A DNA stretch of 64,000 nt from Notolepis coatsorum (Eukaryota; Chordata; Actinopteri; Aulopiformes; Paralepididae): assembly GCA_963971535.1 (NCBI GenBank), contig OZ020585.1:24016736-24080735 (forward strand), in the 5' to 3' direction. Both the position numbers and the translations under genes were made by a program. Shown piece by piece: positions 1 to 11,442 of this stretch (within the stretch, counting starts at the first letter, position 1; each line of letters starts with the position of its first letter). Below the pieces are notes generated by a model that saw only the letters and a program-made list of their open reading frames with translations, was not told where the DNA came from and did no database searches.

Positions 1-274
1 CGCCCGGGGACCAATCCAAGTGCTCCTGCCCGTCTTCGTCAGGGACGCGACAGCGTCAGCAATCTGTTGTGCATGTTTTTCCATTGGGTTTCTCTTATCA
101 GGGGGGGAACCCTTGCGAGCACGGGGAGAACATGCAAACTCCACACAGAAAGGCCTGGGAGATCCCCCACCTGGGTACCTGGCATCGCGGAAACCTGGTC
201 CCCAAGCGGGAATCGAACCCTGGACCTTCTTGCTGTGAGTCGACAGTGTTAACCTCTACACCACCGTGCCGCCG
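1..274 (-). mobile_element. tRNA-derived SINE, cut by window edge
   Basis: Read on the minus strand, it starts near 274 with a tRNA-like head: GGCACGGTGGTGTAGAGG as an A-box-like part and GGGTTCGATTCCC (about 201-213) as a B box. It is followed by the CTGTGTGGAGTTTGCATGTT stretch that recurs in many fish repeats. The body runs off position 1, so its 3' end and target duplication are not visible. The short open frames inside are not genes. Confidence 0.7.
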
Positions 275-846
275 TAGTGGTGGACTGTTCACAAATTAAC
301 ATGGGGATATGTGCTGAACGGTGCAAATGTTCTACCAAAGTAAAATACTGCTTTGAGGCCTGCATGAACACGTTTGACTCTAGAAATATCCTAGTTAATA
401 GTACATGTCTGGAAAATAACTATGCTACGCCAACTCTGTACCCCAAGCTGCTCTGACATGTTTTTCAGTCAGGAAATACTTGTGCAACATCCATGTAAGG
501 CATATAAAATATTCACAAGTACATAATGAAGCCAGTGGGTCATAATAATCCATGCATATATTTAGTTGAATCAACTCCTATTTAGTTGATTTGACAAAAA
601 GCAAGCCGCACAAAAAGGTTCCTTGAAAATATAAGTTGAGACAACTTGTGATTTTCTACAGTGTAACCAATTGTGAAACCAATTGCGATGAATCATTGAT
701 CCCTAGACAGTCCGTTCCCTGAAGGATTCTGTTGTTACTATCTCACAGGAACACCATGGTGTGATTGAAGCCCAATACCATCTTTATAGTTCCCCAGTGG
801 CAGAGAAATATAGCATGATAAAATAAGTGTTAAATAGCTCTACATT
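275..846. other. Unassigned AT-rich sequence
   Basis: I see no coding frame of note and no repeat ends. Short stretches such as TAGTTGAATCAACTCCTATT resemble repeat debris but cannot be placed in a family. Confidence 0.4.
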
Positions 847-1222
847 CCGACAGCCGTCATTGATATAGAGTGTCTGGTCAGTAACATGAGTCTCCCAGTC
901 CCTCCACTCTGCAGTAAACAAAAAATAAATGTTCTGGTATCCCATTCTCACTTTATCCAATCGTGAGAGAGAACCCTAGATATAAATATATATACAGGTA
1001 TATAATATATATATATTTTTTTTTACTTATTTCAAGAAATCTTGCCTTGCCAAATTTGCTTCATTTCTTTATTTCTTATTTTTGTCAGACCATGTTTGCA
1101 GTGTGGAGTTCTCTCTCCTGATTGGATAAAGTGGGAACGGGATACCAGAAAATTTATTTTCTGTTTACTGCAAAGTGGAGGGATTGTTACTGACAAAACA
1201 CTATATCAGTAATAGCTGTTGG
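847..1222. mobile_element. Foldback MITE-like inverted repeat
   Basis: Two arms of about 120-130 bp are imperfect reverse complements. The left arm starts CCGACAGCCGTCATTGATA, contains CTTTATCCAATC, and ends near 980. The right arm runs from about 1105 to 1222, contains GATTGGATAAAG, and ends CTATATCAGTAATAGCTG. The centre is an AT-rich stretch with TATATATA. No coding capacity is present. No clean target duplication was found, so the superfamily is not assigned. Confidence 0.6.
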
Positions 1223-1263
1223 AGCAATTTTTTCAACAAGAAAATACCACGTATAGCACCTTT

Positions 1264-1772
1264 AACATTGAAACGTGACGGGGGCGGCTACGTGGCGTAG
1301 TGGGCAAGGCGCTCGCCACGAATGCGGAGACGCTGGGCTCGAGCCCAGCGCTCCACATTGCTTTCAGTTTAGCTGGTCGTTCATACTAATACACATTGGC
1401 CGTATTAGGGGGTGGGAAACTGATGGGTGGGGATCGGGCGTTGTGGACAGCGACTCCTACAGGTCGGTTGGTGCGCCTGCGCAGTAGAATCAGGAAGTGT
1501 CGGGGGCAGCGTGAGCCTCCCACGTGTTACTCCTCGCCACTGAGAGATCGAGCTGCGCAGGTGAAAAGATGCGACTGCTGTTACCTCAAGTACCGGAGGG
1601 GACTTGTGCTATGTATGACTTAGTCCACATTGCAGCCGGCTTGTGGGAGGCAAGAAACAGCGTTCGTGACAGGGGAGGGTTGAATTGGATGATACGAAAT
1701 TGGGATGGGAGAAAAATATAGAAAATGGGAGAAAAAGTGGATAAAAAAAAAAAAAACATTGAAACGTGACGG
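1264..1772 (+). mobile_element. tRNA-derived SINE (family A) with 18-bp TSD
   Basis: The body (1282-1754) begins with a tRNA-like head (GGCGGCTACGTGGCGTAGTG, then GGGCTCGAGCCCA as B box) and ends in an A-rich tail. Its middle carries GACAGCGACTCCTACAGG, which marks every copy of this family in the window. The 18-bp duplication AACATTGAAACGTGACGG lies at 1264-1281 and 1755-1772, showing insertion by LINE-type target-primed reverse transcription. Other copies are at 6481-7919 (split), 13630-14088, 29317-29767, 31270-31710, 52311-52772, 53945-54860 (split) and 60264-60741. Confidence 0.85.
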
Positions 1773-2581
1773 ATTTGGAGATGTACCTGGTACAAAAAGA
1801 ACATTGTTGAAATCATGGCAAAATTGGGCAGGAAATTGCAGAAAGGCTGTAGTCTCAAATTTTACTTTTACACAACATGTACACTCCTATGTCTCCAAGT
1901 CCTCATCATTCAGGACTTCATTGGGCCCATCCTTCAGAGGAGTGGTCGACCGAGGGCGACTTTTCAAAGGTCAACTTATATTTAGAGAACAGGGTGGCCG
2001 ATGACCTATATACTGTTTTTTTTGCATCTGATAAAAATCAACAAAAAAGTCTCTATTATTTAGTAGATCTGCACTCTACTTGATATTTTATATAAAATGT
2101 ATCAAACTAAATAAATTGGTTGAAAATATTTTCTTTCTTTTCAATTGACACATGATTGACATAAGGGAGTGCAAATGTTTTTGTTAATGGGCCATGTGGG
2201 CCGATTATTTCAGATATTTGCTCTATCAGAGCTTCTCTTCCTATCTGACGTCCTGCTGTTGTAAAGGTACCTCAAATGCAGAAGCAAAGCCAGATATTCA
2301 ACTCAAAACTGAAAATAGCAACTTGAAGATGATAATGAATATGAGTTTAGAGTGAGGTGCCATGTGGGCAGGGTGGGCTACAGTAAGTGTGTAGCCTATA
2401 TTTATCATTATGTTTATAAATATATATATATATATGTGTATTTAAGTTATGTATTTATTTTTTACCCAGGGACAGTGCACATTAATCAACGTCTTCAGTT
2501 TCCACATCAATGTAAATGTGCCATAATTAATGAGCTTGTTTTCATCTGTATAAATATAGTGTTTGGCTCTACAGTATGTAG
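1773..2581. other. Unassigned sequence
   Basis: AT-rich sequence with no convincing gene. A short TA-rich microsatellite (about 2416-2434) lies before the next MITE. The small open frames have no recognisable domain. Confidence 0.35.
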
Positions 2582-2955
2582 TAGGGGTGTAAAGGTACAC
2601 GTATCCGTACCGAACCGTTTCAGTGTGTACCATACCGTACCGAACGGCTGTGTAGTGTACCGAACGAATACAACGGTATGTTAACCACTAACGACCGCCC
2701 ACCGGGGGATGTTTTTTTCACAATCTAATATAATAATTATTATAAAAAAAATATTTACAAGTCGATTATTAATTTCAATATAGAATATTCGTTGACAGCC
2801 CTACAAGTACAATTAGTTACTGCACACTACATCACCCCTGAGTGGAACATGGAAAGCCAAACTTTCCCCCATTGTACCGAAAACCCGTACCGAACCTTGA
2901 CTTCAAAACCGAGGTACGTACCGTACCGTGGTTTTTGTGTACAGTTACACCCCTA
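2582..2955. mobile_element. Terminal-inverted-repeat MITE (TAGGGGTGTAA ends)
   Basis: The left end TAGGGGTGTAAAGGTACAC and the right end GTGTACAGTTACACCCCTA are imperfect inverted repeats of about 19 bp. Subterminal GTACCGAACC and its reverse complement recur inside both ends. The flanks share TGTAG (2577-2581 and 2956-2960), a possible 5-bp target duplication. It is 374 bp with no coding capacity, so it is a non-autonomous DNA transposon. Confidence 0.7.
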
Positions 2956-3550
2956 TGTAGGCAAGTGACTCAGATTGTAAAACCATGAACATCATTCAAA
3001 GACGTCATATCCGTTGGTGACTTCACATAACAATGATGTCGGACCAAACTATATTTAGCACTGCTACAGATTGCAAGAAGCCAGACTGTTAGACCCATTA
3101 ATCAGTAGTATTACTTGGGAACAGGAAAGAGAAACAGACCAGTGATGCATGTTGGCCTTTAGTGAGTCACTTCCCACTGACCTGCAACACTCTATTTGCA
3201 GACTTGGTGACACTCATTTCACCCTTGTCCACTCAGTCCTATGTTGAAATGCCTCTCCTGCGATATCTGAATTGGATTTTTGCAGGTGACGGACTGTGGA
3301 TAAGACTGCGGTATTAAACTTTTGTGGTCAGTGAGTGGAGTTTGGTCATCCCTGTCTGCCAGGGACCAGCAGTCGTAATGGTGCCTGTTGACCTGCAGGT
3401 AATATGTTCGAGCCCGGCTGTCCAGCTGGAGTCACTGTGTGTTGAGCTGTGAGTTTAGAAGGGCGTAATGAGGTTGAAGCGACATAGTAATAGCCCCTGA
3501 AATAACCCCCTCTTCGCTATCTGAATTGGATCATTTTCAGGTAGCGGACA
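2956..3550. other. Unassigned sequence with a repeated motif
   Basis: No gene is seen. GTGGATAAGACTGCGGTATT (about 3297) recurs with one change near 5962, beyond the minisatellite. ATCTGAATTGGAT occurs near 3268 and 3520. The interval is probably old repeat debris. Confidence 0.35.
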
Positions 3551-3720
3551 GTGGCTCGGGAGGTAGAGCAGTCGTCTGGTAATCCGGAGGTTCCCGGTTA
3601 GATATCCGCTCCTCCCGGGCAGCGCGTCGAAGTGTCCTTGAGCAAGACACTTAACCCCTAACTGCTCCCGATGAGCAGGTTGGCAACTTGCATGGTTGCC
3701 TCCGCCGTCGGTGAGTGAAC
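3551..3720 (+). mobile_element. tRNA-like SINE fragment (GTGGCTCGGGAGG type)
   Basis: The head GTGGCTCGGGAGGTAGAGCA is A-box-like and is followed by a degenerate B box (GGTTAGATATCC). The next block, TCGAAGTGTCCTTGAGCAAG, is a motif widespread in fish repeats. The copy stops where the 28-bp minisatellite begins. I infer a 5' SINE part. The family name is not certain. Confidence 0.6.
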
Positions 3721-3721
3721 T

Positions 3722-3996
3722 TGGTAATACTGTATATTTCAGTGCTACTTGGTACTACTGTATATTTCATTACTACTTGGTAATACTGTATATTTCAGTG
3801 ATACTTGGTAATACTGTATATTTCAGTACTACTTGGTAATACTGTATATTTCAGTGCTACTTGGTAATACTGTATTTCAGTGCTACTTGGTAATACTGTA
3901 TATTTCAGTGCTACTTGGTAATACTGTATATTTCAGTACTACTGTATTTCAGTGATACTTGGTAATACTGTATAATATTTCAGTGCTACTTGGTAA
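3722..3996 (+). repeat. 28-bp minisatellite, left part
   Basis: Tandem units close to GTGCTACTTGGTAATACTGT plus ATATTTCA, with shorter (GTATTTCA) and longer (GTATAATATTTCA) variants. The array is interrupted at 3997 by a LINE and resumes at 5161 with the same unit. Confidence 0.9.
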
Positions 3997-5160
3997 GATC
4001 TTGGCCTTGAGAAGAATCATCGAGGAGGTGAAGAAGAACAACCTGACAGCGGTACTGTGCTTTATCGACTTCAAAAAGGCTTTTGACTCGATACACAGAG
4101 CCGTGATGATGAGGATACTCAAGGCCTACGGAGTCCCTCCCAATCTACTCCGGGCCATAGGGACCATGCACACGGGTACAAGGGCCAAGGTGGTAACCCC
4201 AGATGGCAACAGTGAAGAATTTGACATCCTGGCTGGAGTGATGCAAGGGGACACCCTTGCCCCCTTCCTTTTCGTCATAGTCCTCGACTATGCGCTCAGG
4301 AAGGCCATCAATGGACGGGAGCAGGAACTTGGTCTCACAATAACCCCAAGGAGATCGAGACGACACCCCGCCATAGTCCTAACAGACCTTGACTACGCGG
4401 ACGACATCAGCCTGCTCTCTGACCACGTGGAGCAGGCACAGGAACTCCTGTGCAGAGTGGAGACGGAGTGCGCCAAGGTTGGCCTTAGGCTAAATGCCAA
4501 GAAAACCGAGGTCATAATGTATAACATCCTCCCGGATCATCCACCTCTAAGGACAACAGGAGGCTCTGCTCTAAAGGAAGTCGGTGATTTCAAATACCTG
4601 GGCTCGTGGGTCAACTCGTCCGAGCAAGACCTTAAAGTGAGGAAGGCGCTTGCGTGGAGGGCTCTGAACGGCATGACCAGTGTGTGGAAATCCAACCTCC
4701 CCCGTCAAATCAAGCTCAACTTCTTTCATGCAACAGTTGAGTCTGTCTTTTTGTATGGCAGTGAATGCTGGACCTTGAAGCCCACCCTGCAGAAGTCCTT
4801 GGATGGGTGCTACACCAGAATGATGCGTGTGGTGCTCAACATCAACAGGGATGAGCATGTCACTAATGCAAACTTGTATGGGGGGGTGCTAAGGGTGAGC
4901 GAGAAAGTGGCAGTCAGGAGAATGAGGCTGGCAGGTCACTGCCAGAGACATCATGAGATGCCAACCAGCAAACTTGTGCTGTGGGAACCAACACACAGGC
5001 ATCGATCACAAGGACGTCCCACATTAACCTACGTGGACGTACTCAGGAGAGATGCGGGAACAGAATGCACCGGCGAGCTAGCCAGATGCATGGAGGATCG
5101 GGATGACTGGAAGCACCGATGGAGGGCCCGTCCGAGGACGACCTAGATAGATAGATAGAT
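3997..5160 (+). mobile_element. 5'-truncated non-LTR retrotransposon inside the minisatellite
   Basis: The insert splits the 28-bp array. Array sequence ends GGTAA (3992-3996) and resumes with GGTAA (5161-5165), a plausible 5-bp target duplication. The right end is a short (TAGA)n tail, typical of some LINE 3' ends. Only the RT domain and C-terminal part remain. Clade is uncertain: RTE/CR1-like features are present, but I cannot place it without a tree. Confidence 0.85.
3998..5146 (+). pseudogene. LINE reverse transcriptase, N-terminally truncated
   Basis: This is an open frame of about 380 codons of LINE sequence. It shows the RT core in order: FIDFKKAFDS (near 4070), the motif GVMQGDTLAP (near 4230), the catalytic YADD (4394-4405), then NAKKTE and FKYLGSWV. 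The C-terminal part carries LYGSECWTL and GRPTLTYVDVLRRD. The endonuclease domain and the first RT motifs are missing because of 5' truncation. The apparent start methionine at 3959 is encoded by minisatellite sequence and is not the element's start. The frame ends with a stop just before the TAGA tail. It has no in-frame stops, so the copy is fairly young but cannot move on its own. Confidence 0.85.
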
Positions 5161-5945
5161 GGTAATACTGTATTTCAGTGCTACTTGGTAATACTGTATA
5201 TTTCAGTACTACTTTGTAATACTGTATTTCAATGATACTTGGTAATACTGTATAATATTTCAGTGATACTTGGTAATACTGTATATTTCAGTGCTACTTG
5301 GTAATACTGTATATTTCAGTGCTACTTGGTAATACTGTATTTCAGTGCTACTTGGTAATACTGTGTAATATTGCAGTGCTACTTGGTAATACTGTATAAT
5401 ATTTCAGTGATACTTGGTAATACTGTATTTCAGTGCTACTTGGTAATACTGTATAATATTTCAGTGCTATTTGGTAATACTGTATAATATTTCAGTGTTA
5501 CTTGGTAATACTGTATATTTCAGTACTACTTGGTAATACTGTATATTTCAGTACTACTTGGTAATACTGTATCAGTGCTACTTGACAATACCGTATAATA
5601 TTTCAGTGCTACTTGGTAATAATGTATATTTCAGTGATACTTGGTAATACTGTATATTTCAGTGATACTTGGTAATACTGTATATTTCAGTACTACTTGG
5701 TAATACTGTATATTTCAGTGATACTTGGTAATACTGTATAATATTTCAGTGCTACTTGGTAATACTGTATATTTCAGTGCTACTTGGTAATACTGTATAT
5801 TTCAGTGCTACTTGATATACTGTATATTTCAGCACTACTTGGTAATACTGTATATTTCAGTACTACTTGGTAATACTGTATATTTCAGTGCTACTTGGTA
5901 ATACTGTATATTTCAGTGCTACTTGGTAATACTGTATATTTGAGT
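5161..5945 (+). repeat. 28-bp minisatellite, right part
   Basis: This continues the array interrupted at 3997. There are about 27 more units with 20-31-bp length variants. The last units run into AGTACTTTTTACACTT at 5945. Confidence 0.9.
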
Positions 5946-6351
5946 ACTTTTTACACTTCTGTGGATAAGACTGTGGTATTAATCATCTGTGGCCACATGC
6001 CGCTGCTGCACTGAGGGTTTGCGGTTGGAGGCTAGTTGGAGGATGAGTGCCAAGTGCCTGCCAGTAGCCCATGATCAGCAGTTATACTGTATAGTGACAG
6101 GAGAAATGCAACAGAGGAGATATAACATGGAAAGAACACTGTGAGCCAAATCCGAAAGCCATGACACTGCACTGACATGATGACTCAAGAGCCAGCTTAC
6201 CATGGACCAGAGGCGGCATGACAAAGGACAGAGAATAAACGTTGTAGTTACAGTTCACCACAGTGTGTGTGTGAGAGCAGACGAGGGAAGATAGGAATCG
6301 ATAGAGAAGGAAGCACTTGAGAAGGAAGCTACAAGGCCTTTCTGTGACGGC
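5946..6351. other. Unassigned sequence
   Basis: The interval begins with a second copy of the GTGGATAAGACTG motif seen near 3297. No gene or repeat ends are recognised. Confidence 0.35.
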
Positions 6352-6466
6352 AAGGGGCGGAACGTAACTAAGTGCTTTTACTCAAGTACTGAATTTATGT
6401 ACACTTTTGAGGTGTTTGTACATTACTTGCATATTTCCATTTTAGGGGACATTATACTTTTACTCC

Positions 6467-7933
6467 ACTACTGTATCTTTTTTAATTATTATTATTATAT
6501 ATATATATTTTCCCCCTCCTTTTTCCTCAGTTTTTCTCCAATCCCAATGTTAGTCGTTATGCCAATTCCCAATCCCCTTCCTGGTCGCTGCGCACCTACC
6601 CCCTACAGTCGGTCTGGGAGAGTGGAGGCTATCACATGCTTCCTCCGACACACGTCTAGCCAATCAACCTGTTATGGTCTGACACCGACCCCAAACGCAA
6701 ACGGCACAGAGAGAGTAGTTTCAGAGTCTAGGGCTTGTTTATTTTACAGAGTAACAGAAAGAACTTGGTTGAGAACAGAAACAAACTGGGAAACAAGCAT
6801 GTGAGGAATGTTGCTGCTCTGCAGCTTCTCCCGGGGGGGTTACGTTTGAGGAATCTGTCCGTGACGTCAGAGCCGCTCTGCAGAATCCTCCCGGCAGTAC
6901 TCCGAGGTGGTAGCGGAACAGGGAGAGAGAGAGAGCGGGTTAGCTCAGTGAACAGTTGGGAACTGACAGGTGACAGGTGAAGTGACTTGTCCCAAACAGA
7001 TAATCCAAGTGACAGAATTTTCGGTGTGAAACACACAGTGAGCAATGTCCAAACAATAAATCCAAGTGACAGAATCTTCGGTGTGAGACACGCAGTGAGC
7101 AATGTCCAAACAAATATGAATCCCAATGAATATCCAAAACAGGCAAAAAGGGTGAGAGACAGTCTGAACGAAAAACAGGATCTCTTCAGTGTTTACACAC
7201 ACGAAAAATGATTGAGTCCAAAGACTGTCTTGCAAAAACTCACCAGAGCGCTGTGCGTGAAGCGAGCAGATCAAACAGGGCGAGCGCTTCGTAACGGGGA
7301 ACGGGTTGTCCAAACGGAATACTCCTCGAGAGTCCTGGGAGGCAAAGCACAGGGAAAAGCAGGCGACGGAAGGAACGGCAAATGCAGAGAATATATCAGA
7401 ACGATCCAACAACACTAAATGGGGAAATCAGGGTATATAAAGCAAAAGGGATGCTTAATGACAAGCAGTGACAGCTGCGGGATGAGATTGACAAGCGTGT
7501 GGTTGGGGGAGCACCAATCAAACGGCATCTACAGGAAGAAGCGTGTGGAGAGGAGAATGCAATTAATTAACCGAAAATCTTAAAGGAACAGAGCGAGTGG
7601 GTGAGCAGCGGGCAAAACCTCACACAACCGCTTCTTTTCACCTGGCAGCATGGACTCTCACTGAGAGGGTGTAACGTGTGGAAGGATCACACTACCCCCC
7701 TTAGATCCTTTCCTCGCTGAGCAGGCGCCCCGACCGAACTGTAGGAGTCGCTGTTTACAACGACCAGGACCCACCCACCGGCTTTCCCACCCTCTAACAC
7801 TGCCAATTGTGTTAGTACGACGGCCAGCCAAGCCGGAAGCAACGCCGAGAGCTGGGCTCGATACCAGTATCTCCTGTGTTGGTGGCGAGCGCCTTGCCCA
7901 CTGCGCCACCCAGCCGCCTACTACTGTATCTTT
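6467..7933 (-). mobile_element. SINE family A split by a solo LTR
   Basis: The tRNA-like head is at about 7850-7919 on the minus strand (CTGGGCTCGATACCAG; GCGCCACCCAGCCGCC). The tail lies near 6481-6510. A 14-bp duplication, ACTACTGTATCTTT, flanks it at 6467-6480 and 7920-7933. The body is interrupted from 6670 to 7624 by an LTR, so the SINE is older than that LTR. Confidence 0.8.
6670..7624 (-). mobile_element. Solo LTR (955 bp) inside a SINE
   Basis: It starts TG and ends CA (TGTTATGG ... CCTCACA) and is flanked by a 5-bp duplication CAACC at 6665-6669 and 7625-7629. The host SINE continues on both sides, which fixes the ends. Minus orientation is favoured: TATATA lies near 7435 and an AATAAA on the minus strand near 6738. 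Inside is a tandem duplication of about 57 bp (7006-7118, marked by CCAAGTGACAGAAT). No internal retroelement region remains, as expected after LTR-LTR recombination. Confidence 0.75.
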
Positions 7934-9566
7934 CAAAGCAAATAGGGAGGTGTAGTGGTTATGTAATTTTCGTTTTTTCCTGCACCCTCTGTTTCACTGA
8001 ATGTATTTCCCCATTGCCCATTTCTAAAACGGTTCGTTTAAAACAAATAAAGCATGGACATTGGCATGGTGTACCTTTCTGTGTGTATTCATCCTCAATC
8101 TATAGCTCAACATGAAAATATTCGCAATTAATCGTAAAGGTAGCAAAATAACAGCGTTTATGTTTTTGTTTGCTGGGAAACTACACTGCTATTTGGCGCT
8201 GTTGACTGACGTCACCACAGCGTAGACGCCTGGCTTTAGTCGCGGACCTAGGATCAGATTTTCCTTACATTCGATAAGCTTAACAATTCGTACAATGGGA
8301 CAATAACTGACCCTGAATCTGTTGCTAGTATCTGTTTCACCCAACACCAGTTTATAGCCAACCACCATTTTAATATTTTTTTTACATTTGTATTTATAAT
8401 TTAAATCGTATAACGTTATTTCGCTGCATATTAAATCACTGTAAATACTAATGTAAATCATTGTTTTGTTGTACATATTGTGTATAGTTTATAACGTTAT
8501 TGTTTTTTACATAACGTTAGTAGCTAGCTAGCTTGCTAGCCATTCCCGAAACTCCTCCACATGCCCCGATTTAAAATGGTTCTCTCCTCTTTGTATACTC
8601 CTCACAAACAAAGTATTCTGCCAGGGAACTTATGGACACAACAGTAGTAGTTATAAGGTTTTTGAGCTTGTAACGTTAACGTTAGTTAGCTATCGTGGTA
8701 TCAGCAGGCTGTGACGCGTAGCTAGCTAGCTTGCTAGCCGGCATGATGCGTGTGCAGTGCTTGCCCCACAGGTCTGAGAAGAGGACCTGCACATTTTACT
8801 CGTTCCCGAAACTCCTCTACATGGCACAATTTAAAATGGTTCACGACAGTAGACATTGCTAACGTCTAGTACGTTTAGCGGGGTAACGTAGCTATCAGCT
8901 TGCCGTGACGTGAGGTAGGCGTCGGCGACAGCTGCCCAATGAACAACAGGCTGCCTACTGGTAAATGTAGTTCTTTTTTTACGACAAATTAAAAACCTTA
9001 TAACTACCTTTATTTCAACCAAAAATGCTTAAACAGTAATGTTAGTGGTAGAAGGGAACTCATTTTGTGCAAAAATGGAAGCTTGTCAATTTCCAATGCT
9101 GCAGAATAGTTACAATAGCCGATAATCCAGTTTCCCAATGATGAATCCCTATACGGGTGGAACAACCAGTGACGTCAGACTACACCTCCCTATAGCCTAC
9201 ATTTTACTTAACATCTGTAACACCTAAAATTAGTACTTTAATGACGGGTTTGGCATACATACATACCTATACATGAATGCAATTAACACATACACTTTAT
9301 GTATGTATATTTATATGAGTCAACTTAAAGAAAAAGCCATCAGGGCAACCATAACCCCTTTAGCTTAACCATTAGAGATGGATGTATGAAATAATGGAAT
9401 ATGTACTTAAATATGTAGACATGATGTTGTACAAATACTTAGACTTTTGATGCTTCAATACATTTAGTATACCCAAGTACCTTGGGTGGATTTCAAATGA
9501 AGGATTTTAACTTTTACCAGAGTACTATCAGGGTATTTCTACTTTTACTTGAGTAAAGGATTTGGG
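7934..9566. other. Unassigned interior with local duplications
   Basis: No coding region is recognised. A segment with GCTAGCTAGCTTGCTAGC and TTCCCGAAACTCCTC occurs near 8519-8600 and again near 8718-8845; the second copy has about 80 extra bases between the two motifs. GAACTCATTTTGTGC and other AT-rich stretches look like transposon filler. Confidence 0.35.
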
Positions 9567-9762
9567 TTCCACCACTTTTTTTTTTATTTTTTATTATGTA
9601 TTTTATTTTATTTATTGCTTTATTGGATAGACAGAGAGGACGGATGGGAGAAGATATGCGGAGGAGACATTTGGCAAATGTCGCCGGGTCCGGGAGTCGA
9701 ACCCCGGACGGCCGCGCTGCACTGAAGTGCGTTACGTGGTGTGCCCCGTCTTCCACCACTTT
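9567..9762 (-). mobile_element. tRNA-derived SINE (second type) with TSD
   Basis: The body (9579-9750, minus) has a tRNA-like head near 9750 (CACACCACGTAACGCA) and the perfect B-box palindrome GGGGTTCGACTCC. A T-rich segment on the plus strand marks its A-rich 3' tail. The 12-bp duplication TTCCACCACTTT flanks it (9567-9578 and 9751-9762). It is unrelated in body to family A. Confidence 0.8.
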
Positions 9763-9768
9763 GTTGAT

Positions 9769-10338
9769 GGCTTAACTGTGACAGTAAGGAGTACAAGCGA
9801 TGAGTTTTATCAGCCGCTTCAAATCAGTTTATTCATAACGAGTTCACAAAAAACACACAAAGTATTCCCCAATTTCAACCACTATGAAGGAACAAGGACA
9901 CACACAGTGTCACAGATGCAAAGCATTCTTGCATGGATCCAACTGGTCCTACACAAAGGGACCATGCACGTGAGGTGCCATTAGGGGCAGAGTGGCTACA
10001 CCATAATGCGAGTGAGTGAATGACATTGCTGGTCTGTGAGGTGCTTCGCATCTAGGAAGAAAACTCCCCAGAACCTCCTTTTCTTCCACGTGCCAAAGGA
10101 AGCTATGAAGACACGAGGGCAAGTGTGGCATCGCTTTCACATTGAAACGAATGTGCTTATCCTTAACGGCTTTGACAGGATTAACCACTAGGATTTAAGG
10201 ATTTCCCCCCGAGGACTTGCAGTGCACCCCCCCCCCCCCCCCCCCCCCCCCAATAACTGTGTCATAATTGCCTTGGTTGGGGATTGCAAGCGGAGAGCCC
10301 AGTGGCAACTCATTCAGAAGTATTAATGTTCAGGCAAA
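9769..10338. other. Unassigned sequence with poly-C tract
   Basis: No gene recognised. A run of 25 C lies at 10227-10251. Confidence 0.4.
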
Positions 10339-10417
10339 CATTGAGAGCCAACAACAACACTGTACTGACGGAGGGCCACCGTCTCTCTCAGTACAGTGTT
10401 GTTGTTGGCTCTCAATG
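10339..10417. repeat. Perfect 30-bp inverted repeat (hairpin)
   Basis: The arms 10339-10368 and 10388-10417 are exact reverse complements, starting CATTGAGAGCCAACAACAAC and separated by 19 nt. The size (79 nt) would suit a pre-miRNA-like stem, but perfect pairing with no bulges is more typical of a recent inverted duplication. I do not match either arm to a known microRNA. Confidence 0.8.
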
Positions 10418-11442
10418 AAAAATTGCAAAAAGATACCCCGTGTTACTACCACTTTCTCAGACAGCTAACAGGGCGCAAGACAAATGCTTCCAGGAGCTTT
10501 GCTTGTCATCAACGGCGCGTTAAGTAGGAAGAGTCAGATGGCCTTGATGTCGTTTCCTCTCTGTGTTGTTCAGAATATTAAGCTATATCGCCATACATCC
10601 ATGCTAAGGTATGCATTGTTGTCAATGATACAGGTTGTAAAAAATTTGATATTTTTTATTAAGTACCACCATTACACTTATATTGCCAAAGAAATACATG
10701 AATAAATATGTCACATCACACTACAATATTTTGACCATATCGACGGGCCCCGCAGTACTGCTTTTTACATGACAACCAGACATTTTTTAAAATGTCAACT
10801 TGTCAGTAAATACAGTAGATTACCTGGTGATGAACACAGTGTTTTGCATGGCTGTCATAACAGTGGTGATGTATCACCCTGTATGCACACTTACGTATAT
10901 TCTGGATGAATACAATGCAAATAATTTATTACATACTCTCAACACAACAGCATTAGCAGAGAAGATCAAAGCCCACATCATAATGTCATGGACAGCGATG
11001 GCAAAGGTTTCACTAATCTAATTCAGCATACTCTATTATCCTCATGCCCATTATAGCACCAAGGGGGAAAAAAATTATGAAAAGAAATTTTATTAATAAA
11101 TAAATTAATATATCCACAAAATCGTCACTCTAGTGTCTAGTTCATGGGCCCTAAAGAAAGGCAGTCATGACTCACATCTGTGGGTGAAAACGGTCCACAA
11201 CAACTGACTACCCAGTGCTGCAAGATGGGTCAAAACTGACCCGATTGAGTTTGTATTTTTTATATCTTTGCAATACATTTTTCCTTTCTTACTTTTTGAA
11301 TAAACATTTATTTTGTATGACTACCCTTCTAATGAGCAATATGGGTCATTGTTTCAGATTCAAGGGGCGTGGCTAACATATAGTATAAATCGAACTGTAC
11401 TCAGTGTTTATAGTACATAATAGGCTAGTACTTAGTATATAT
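10418..11442. other. Unassigned AT-rich sequence
   Basis: Small open frames only, no domains. Short TAGTACATA/AGTATATA runs precede the LINE at 11452 and continue after it (12702-12790), so the LINE sits in an imperfect TAGTA-rich repeat. Confidence 0.35.

Larger units (their letters stand above)
6352..9768. mobile_element. Possible DNA-transposon shell with ACTTTTACT ends
   Basis: The left end (GGCGGAACGTAACTAAGTGC, then TTTTACTCAAGTACTG) and the right end (ACTTTTACTTGAGTAAAGGA, then TTCCACCACT) are partial inverted repeats sharing TTTACTCAAGTA. Such ends mark a common fish DNA-transposon family. Two SINEs and an LTR are nested inside. The interior (7934-9566) has no transposase I can recognise. 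Flanking target duplications were not found, so the two ends could belong to separate copies. Confidence 0.35.

Noticed and set aside
1282-1350. Functional tRNA gene
   Set aside because: The tRNA-like head continues into a long SINE body with an A-rich tail and TSD; same for other SINE heads.
3722-5945. CRISPR-like array
   Set aside because: Units are directly tandem with no spacers, and the context is vertebrate-type repetitive DNA.
6728-7415. Minus-strand repeated Leu-rich frames with SLGFIVWTLL
   Set aside because: They arise from a tandem duplication within the solo LTR and have no domain or codon signal.
10339-10417. Confident microRNA gene call
   Set aside because: Perfect pairing without bulges and no recognised mature sequence; left as a hairpin only.
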